From: an uncultured Christensenella sp.
GTDB taxonomy: Bacteria; Bacillota; Clostridia; Christensenellales; Pumilibacteraceae
NCBI GenBank assembly: GCA_910578545.1
Contig: CAJTPT010000002.1
Location: forward strand, 1 to 64,000
Length of the DNA stretch: 64,000 bases
Reading direction: 5' to 3'
Shown: positions 59,484 through 64,000 of the stretch, piece after piece
Position numbering within the stretch: the first letter of the stretch is position 1
Layout of the letters: each line of letters starts with the position of its first letter
Notes under the pieces: generated by a model
The model's input: the letters and a program-made list of their open reading frames with translations, nothing else
Told to the model about the DNA's origin: nothing
Database searches by the model: none
Made by a program: the position numbers and the translations under genes

Positions 59484-60974
59484 TTGAAAAGTAAAATTCT
59501 TGTCGACTATGAATCATACATGTGCAGCGTCGCTCTGTTGGAGGACGGTGTGCTTGAAGAATTTTACGTCGAGGATCGCGATATCGAGCTTATCACCGGC
59601 AATATTTACAAGGGCAGAGTCGTCAACGTTCTGCCAGGGCTCGAGTCGGCGTTCGTCGATATAGGCAGGCGGAAAAACGGATTTCTCGCCGCGTCAGACA
59701 TGCTCGAAAACCGTACGGCTATTTACAGGTCAGGTCAGCTTCCCACGCGTTTGGACGTGCAGGAAGGCGACTATGTGCTTGTGCAGGCTATCAAGGAAGC
59801 TACCGATACCAAGGGTCCGCGGCTGTCCGCCAACCTTTCCATTCCCGGGCGTTATATAATATTCATGCCGACGGTAGACTTTATAGGCGTGTCCAACAAG
59901 ATTTCGGACGAGGCGACTCGTGACCGACTTATATCCCTTCTGTCCAAAAACCGTCCTACGGCGACTTGCGGAGTTATTGCGCGCACTGCGGCAAAGGACG
60001 CGCCCAAGTCCGACATTATAGACGAGATTAAGTATTTTGCCGGGCTTTACGAGCAGATTACGGAAAAATTCCGCGCTACAGACGGGGTGGACAAGCTGTA
60101 CTCGGACGGCGATCTTATTTTCCGCTCGGTGCGTGATTTGCTTAATTCGACGGTGGACGAGATAGTTTGCAACAGCGATCAGATAGCGACGCGGCTTAAA
60201 CGTGATTTAAAGGAAAACCTCGCTGCGGCGGTTAAGGTCACAGTCAACGAGGATAATGACATACTAAAAGAGTACGGTGTGCTCGCAGAGGTGGAAAAGC
60301 TTTTACAGCACAAGGTAGAGCTTAAAAGCGGCGGCAATCTAGTAATCGACTATACCGAGGCGCTCACGGTAATAGACGTAAACTCGGCAAAATTCATAGG
60401 CGACGTCGACCGCGAGCAAACCATATTCGAGATCAACTGCGAAGCGGCAAAGGAAATTGCGCGGCAGTTAAGACTGCGCAATATCGGCGGCATGATCGTT
60501 ATAGACTTTATAGACATGCTCGACCCGTTGCACAACGAGGAAGTCGTCGAAAGACTGCGCGTCGAGCTCGGCTCGGACAGAATACGCACCAGAGTTCTTC
60601 CCATGACGGAGCTCGGGCTTGTGCAGATGACGCGCAAAAAGACGGGTAAGGAAATCCAGTCGCTCTTGTTACAGCAATGCCCCGACTGTCGCGGCGGCGG
60701 GCAAATACAGTCGCCCAACTTTATGTTGCGCAGGATAAAAGCCAAGCTTACCGATATCTTTAAAGATAAAGATTGCTCGGCGGCTATTGTCACCGTAAAC
60801 AGCCTCGTTTTCGAGCGCATTTCCCACGTCGACTGGCAAATGGACATGAGTAAACTGCACGACAGGCGGGTTTATATCGTCCCGGATCCCGATATAGGCA
60901 AAAACACGTTTAAAATAAGCGCAAAGCACGGTCAGATAGTATCGCTGCCCGTAAATGCGTATTTATTGACGTAA
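59484..60974 (+). CDS. rng: Ribonuclease E/G
   Basis: The product has 496 residues with TTG start 59484 (GAGG 59474-59477, six bases ahead). The S1 domain (ITGNIYKGRVVNVLPGLESAFVDIGRRKNGFL), the catalytic GGMIVIDFIDML segment with metal-binding Asp residues, and the zinc-link CPDCRGGG are all present. It matures and degrades RNAs. It lacks the long RNase E scaffold and so fits RNase G. Assignment secure. Confidence 0.96.
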   Translation: MKSKILVDYESYMCSVALLEDGVLEEFYVEDRDIELITGNIYKGRVVNVLPGLESAFVDIGRRKNGFLAASDMLENRTAIYRSGQLPTRLDVQEGDYVLVQAIKEATDTKGPRLSANLSIPGRYIIFMPTVDFIGVSNKISDEATRDRLISLLSKNRPTATCGVIARTAAKDAPKSDIIDEIKYFAGLYEQITEKFRATDGVDKLYSDGDLIFRSVRDLLNSTVDEIVCNSDQIATRLKRDLKENLAAAVKVTVNEDNDILKEYGVLAEVEKLLQHKVELKSGGNLVIDYTEALTVIDVNSAKFIGDVDREQTIFEINCEAAKEIARQLRLRNIGGMIVIDFIDMLDPLHNEEVVERLRVELGSDRIRTRVLPMTELGLVQMTRKKTGKEIQSLLLQQCPDCRGGGQIQSPNFMLRRIKAKLTDIFKDKDCSAAIVTVNSLVFERISHVDWQMDMSKLHDRRVYIVPDPDIGKNTFKISAKHGQIVSLPVNAYLLT

Positions 60975-60992
60975 AGGAGGTCGAAGCATACA

Positions 60993-63209
60993 TTGAAGTA
61001 TATTAATAAAGAATACGGCTTTGCGTTCCGACCCCCTTTTTTCGATAAGTTTTACGAGGAGTCGGCGGAAGGTCCGGCCATCGGCAAAAATAATTTTCCG
61101 GGCAGATTTATACTCGGCGCGGGGTATGATTATAACGCGATAAACGGCGCAATGCTCGTCGGCAAAAACGGCTCGATGTGGGGCATTCGCGTGCTGTATT
61201 ACAGCGGAAAAGGCTGGCTGGATAACGATTACTTCGTGCGCAACATGGGCAGTGCGTGCGCCAATACCGCCGACGGAAGCTTTGCGCATTTCAGTTCGGG
61301 ACCGCTTTCTGTCAAGTGGGTAAAGCACAACGACCATTCGCTTATACTGCAAGTAAGCTCGCGCCGCAAGCTGAGGGTGCGCGTTATTTTTTATCCGTGC
61401 TACGATTGTCCGGGCGAGCTTTCCATAGAGGGCGCGGTCGTTCGCGGCAGAAGCCCATACATGGCGGTCGTGCCGGGTACTGTCGAGCTTACCGATAACA
61501 ACGCCGTTTTTCGCGGCAGGTATTTGGTCGAGGACGATAGCCGCAAGGAATACTTTCATGCAGTTTCGTATATGCCGCCGTCCGATTCGGCTAACGGCGC
61601 GTTTAACGAAGCGATAATGGAATTTGTCATAAACAGTCGACAGCCCAACGTGTGCGTGTACGCAAGCGTTGGCGATCAAGATATTTTCGACGCGGAATTG
61701 CCGAGGTTCGATAGGGTAAAAAGCCTTATCGACTCGAGCGAGCTAAGGTACGGCGTAAACAAAACCATGGGCTCGGGCGAGCTCGGCTCGTCTATAGAGC
61801 GCATGTACAACGCGATACTGTGGTCGAGAGTGTACTATCCGTATCTATTGACCGATATATTTACGGCAAAACGCACGATACTCGACAATAACTTCGATAT
61901 CGACGGCACGTACGAAAACTGTGCGGCAATACTCGGTTGCTATACAGGTATGCCGCAAGCCACGGGACAGTTAAAGTACACGCTCGAGGACAAAATAATG
62001 TCGGTATTTTCAGTGTGGCACAACTACATGCACACGACAAGCCGCGGCGGACTGATAAAGGAATACCTCAAGCTGACCAAGCTTTATCCGCCTATTGCGT
62101 CACCCGTTATTTCCGAAAAGAACAAAAACGAGGTCGCTTACAAGTGGTCGGACTCGCCGCTGAAGGAAAAATACAATCAGTCGGCAATGTTCAGTCTGGA
62201 TTTGTCGTCGCTCAAGCTATTGGCGTTTGACGTTCTGGAACGCATTGCTTCAATGTTTGACCTTGCGGACGACAGAGCCAAGTACGCTAAAGCCAAGGTC
62301 GAAATGAAAAAGGTTATAAACGAAACCTTTTGGTGCGAAGGTGAGGGCTTGTATATAAATAGGTACACCACGGGTCAGTGGGCTACCGCCGTCGGTGCAA
62401 CGTCGTTTTATCCGTTACTCGCAGGCGCGGTAGATACGCCCGAAAAGCTTTCGCTTATAGTAAACAACCTTACCGATACCAAACGATTTTGGGGCGATTA
62501 CGTCATTCCTACGCTTTCTATAGATAATAAGGAATACGGAAAGAAATCCAAGCCCGACAACAACGGCAAGCGCAAGCCGCAGTATCTCGATTATCGTGGC
62601 AGTATCGTTCCGTACGTCAATTTTATAGTATATCACGGCTTAAAGCGTTACGGCTTGGACGAGCTGGCGGCTCTTATAGCGCAAAAGAGCGCCGCGCTGT
62701 GGTCGGCTAACGAGTCGGACAACGTGGAAAACTATTCGGTATATCTGCCTAAAGGAAAGCGCGTCAAGTCCGACATGTATCTTTCCGCCAACGGAAATAT
62801 GCTCGCGCTCATCGGTATGCAGGAGCTTATAGACGTCGAGTATTTCCGTCCTGACATTAAGGACGCGATTTCATTCGGTACGTTTATAGGGGGTGTAAAC
62901 GCCGTTACCAATATAAAACTGCTCGACAGCGTATTCTGTATAGAGGTGACGGACGATAGTACAACGCTCATAATGGACGACGTGATCGTCTTTAAGGGCG
63001 AGGGCGGTAAATTGGTGGTTCGTAACTTCCTGCTCGACGGAAACGGCGGCGGTGAGTTTATGATAGACGCCAAGCAAAATATAACAATCAACCTCGTGCT
63101 TCCCGCAAACAACAAAAAGACGGTCAAATACTTCTTTATCGTTCCGCCGGGTAAGTCGGTGGTAAAAGCGACGGGCGGCATGGTGAACATAGGTAAAATC
63201 GACGCTTAA
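60993..63209 (+). CDS. GH63-like / MGH1-type alpha,alpha-barrel glycosidase
   Basis: The product has 738 residues with TTG start 60993; AAGGAGG (60974-60980) is 12 bases upstream. An N-terminal beta-rich domain (1-250) precedes an (alpha/alpha)6-barrel region with motifs YYPYLLTDIFTAKRTILDNNFDIDG, KSSRGGLIKEYLKLT-like TTSRGGLIKEY, ATAVGATSFYPLLAGA and KSDMYLSANGNMLALIGMQELIDV, typical of GH63/GH15-like and MGH1 enzymes. No signal peptide is seen, so it is likely cytoplasmic. The substrate is uncertain (alpha-glucan, trehalose-like or glucosylglycerate). It follows rng by 18 bases and appears to be in its operon. Confidence 0.72.
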   Translation: MKYINKEYGFAFRPPFFDKFYEESAEGPAIGKNNFPGRFILGAGYDYNAINGAMLVGKNGSMWGIRVLYYSGKGWLDNDYFVRNMGSACANTADGSFAHFSSGPLSVKWVKHNDHSLILQVSSRRKLRVRVIFYPCYDCPGELSIEGAVVRGRSPYMAVVPGTVELTDNNAVFRGRYLVEDDSRKEYFHAVSYMPPSDSANGAFNEAIMEFVINSRQPNVCVYASVGDQDIFDAELPRFDRVKSLIDSSELRYGVNKTMGSGELGSSIERMYNAILWSRVYYPYLLTDIFTAKRTILDNNFDIDGTYENCAAILGCYTGMPQATGQLKYTLEDKIMSVFSVWHNYMHTTSRGGLIKEYLKLTKLYPPIASPVISEKNKNEVAYKWSDSPLKEKYNQSAMFSLDLSSLKLLAFDVLERIASMFDLADDRAKYAKAKVEMKKVINETFWCEGEGLYINRYTTGQWATAVGATSFYPLLAGAVDTPEKLSLIVNNLTDTKRFWGDYVIPTLSIDNKEYGKKSKPDNNGKRKPQYLDYRGSIVPYVNFIVYHGLKRYGLDELAALIAQKSAALWSANESDNVENYSVYLPKGKRVKSDMYLSANGNMLALIGMQELIDVEYFRPDIKDAISFGTFIGGVNAVTNIKLLDSVFCIEVTDDSTTLIMDDVIVFKGEGGKLVVRNFLLDGNGGGEFMIDAKQNITINLVLPANNKKTVKYFFIVPPGKSVVKATGGMVNIGKIDA

Positions 63210-63291
63210 AAAATTTTTACAAACAGCGCATAAACCGCTAAAACCCGCACATAATAAAAGTACAAAGCAAATGTGCTTTGTATATCATATT

Positions 63292-63328
63292 AAAACTCAC
63301 CGCACGAAAATTGCAGTGAGTTTTTTTA
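63292..63328 (+). terminator. Terminator after the glycosidase gene
   Basis: AAAACTCAC (63292-63300) pairs with GTGAG (63316-63320) plus T7. An additional hairpin (ACAAAGCA / TGCTTTGT, about 63262-63281) lies just upstream. Confidence 0.75.
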
Positions 63329-63346
63329 ATCCCTAATTCTAAATAT

Positions 63347-63384
63347 AAAAAGAGCGGTCGAGTGTAAAGCCCGATCGCTCTTTT
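63347..63384 (-). terminator. Terminator of groL
   Basis: AAAAGAGCG-g-TCG pairs with CGA-t-CGCTCTTTT (63372-63384); T run on the minus strand ends the chaperonin transcript. Confidence 0.75.
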
Positions 63385-63399
63385 ATTATTTACTTTATA

Positions 63400-64000
63400 T
63401 TAGTACATGCCGCCCATGTCGCCGCCTGCGGGAGCCGCGGGGGCGGGAGGAGTGGGGATGTCGCAAACAGCCGATTCGGTTGTCAACAGAGTGGACGCGA
63501 TGGACGCGGCGTTTTGAAGCGCGGAGCGCGTGACTTTTGTCGGGTCGATAATGCCTTTTTTAACAACGTCGCAGTAAACTCCGTTGAGCGCGTCGTAGCC
63601 GTAGTTGGTCTTGTTGTTAGTAAGAACGTTGTTAACAACGACGGATCCGTCGACGCCCGCGTTAAGCGAGATCTGCTTAAGCGGTTCTTCAACGGCTTTG
63701 CGAACGATAACCGCGCCCGTCTTTTCGTCGCCCTCGAGGGTTGCGATAAGCTTATCTATAGCGGGAGCGGTGGAAAGAAGCGCTACGCCGCCGCCGGGAA
63801 CGATACCTTCCTCGACAGCCGCGCGGGTAGCGGCAAGCGCGTCCTCTATGCGAAGCTTCTTTTCCTTCATTTCAACTTCGGTAGCCGCGCCGACGTTAAT
63901 GACTGCTACGCCGCCGACGAGCTTGGCAAGACGCTCTTGAAGCTTTTCTCTGTCGTAGTCGGACGTCGTGTTTTCGAGCTGAGCCTTAATCGACTTGACG
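63400..64000 (-). CDS. groL: Chaperonin GroEL, C-terminal part (runs off the window)
   Basis: The last 199 residues are visible and the frame remains open to base 64000. Sequence such as KLQERLAKLVGGVAVINVGAATEVEMKEKK, EEGIVPGGGVALL and NAGVDGSVVVNNVL, ending GGDMGGMY, is diagnostic of GroEL. The 5' part and the groES gene lie beyond the right edge. The internal ATG at 63870 is not the start. Assignment secure. Confidence 0.98.
   Translation of the reverse strand, partial: VKSIKAQLENTTSDYDREKLQERLAKLVGGVAVINVGAATEVEMKEKKLRIEDALAATRAAVEEGIVPGGGVALLSTAPAIDKLIATLEGDEKTGAVIVRKAVEEPLKQISLNAGVDGSVVVNNVLTNNKTNYGYDALNGVYCDVVKKGIIDPTKVTRSALQNAASIASTLLTTESAVCDIPTPPAPAAPAGGDMGGMY

Noticed and set aside
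1..64000. CRISPR arrays, insertion sequences, integrases and rRNA genes
   Set aside because: I looked for regular 25-40 base repeats, transposase or recombinase motifs and rRNA blocks and saw none.

Overview
The window looks like a chromosomal segment of an uncultured, spore-lineage Bacillota (Clostridia-like). Supporting signs are SpoIVFB- and PdaB-type proteins, a maf-mreB-minD-spoIVF-rng cluster, DegV, obg next to a nadD/yqeK/rsfS gene, sigma-A type promoters (TTGACA-17-TATAAT) and GGAGG ribosome binding sites. I cannot name a genus from sequence alone. Housekeeping genes are moderately GC-rich, while the accessory genes of the first 24 kb are visibly AT-rich.

Region 1 (1-8.6 kb) is a defence and DNA-repair island. 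It holds a DUF2971 protein and a large protein with a C-terminal helix-turn-helix. An operon follows that encodes a HEPN (Abi_2-like) protein, a nucleotidyltransferase-fold protein and an AbiH protein. Next come Ku and a ligase-only LigD (two-gene NHEJ), and convergent to them an ICE-type orphan sigma-like gene with a small partner. Upstream of the sigma pair lies a striking inverted duplication of its leader.

Region 2 (8.6-14.05 kb) is bounded by a broken 3' half of a tRNA-Leu(UAA) and by an intact tRNA-Leu(UAG), which share a 24-bp end in the same orientation. This suggests a tRNA-targeted island that has lost its integrase. It carries a lipoprotein plus secreted cysteine-peptidase pair and a divergent TetR/membrane-anchored hydrolase pair.

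Region 3 (14.1-19.45 kb) has YcxB-like, RdgB, a YfcE-type phosphoesterase, membrane proteins, a five-tRNA cluster (Gly, Arg, His, Gln, Gln) and a Lys-Tyr tRNA pair. Region 4 (19.7-24.05 kb) is a DpnII-type restriction-modification cassette with an extra Mrr-like gene, a zinc-ribbon gene and a second methyltransferase, bracketed by 21-bp imperfect direct repeats.

Region 5 (25-41 kb) is core: SDR, BirA, TyrS, YigZ, a PucR-type regulator, a cysteine-desulfurase-like enzyme divergent from a DUF3343 protein, and a long compact operon nth-obg-[nadD-yqeK-rsfS fusion]-PAP2-tsaE-tsaB-rimI-hydrolase-membrane MurF-like-SDR. Most genes in that operon overlap or abut.

Region 6 (41-64 kb) contains two very large envelope proteins (1154 and 880 residues, each with signal peptide, ectodomain, one C-terminal membrane helix and cytoplasmic tail), a split TSUP transporter, NADP-glutamate dehydrogenase, DegV, PdaB, a double-OB SSB-like protein, Ppx/GppA, maf-mreB, a minD-minE-spoIVFA/B-rng run, a GH63-like glycosidase and the 3' part of groL at the right edge.
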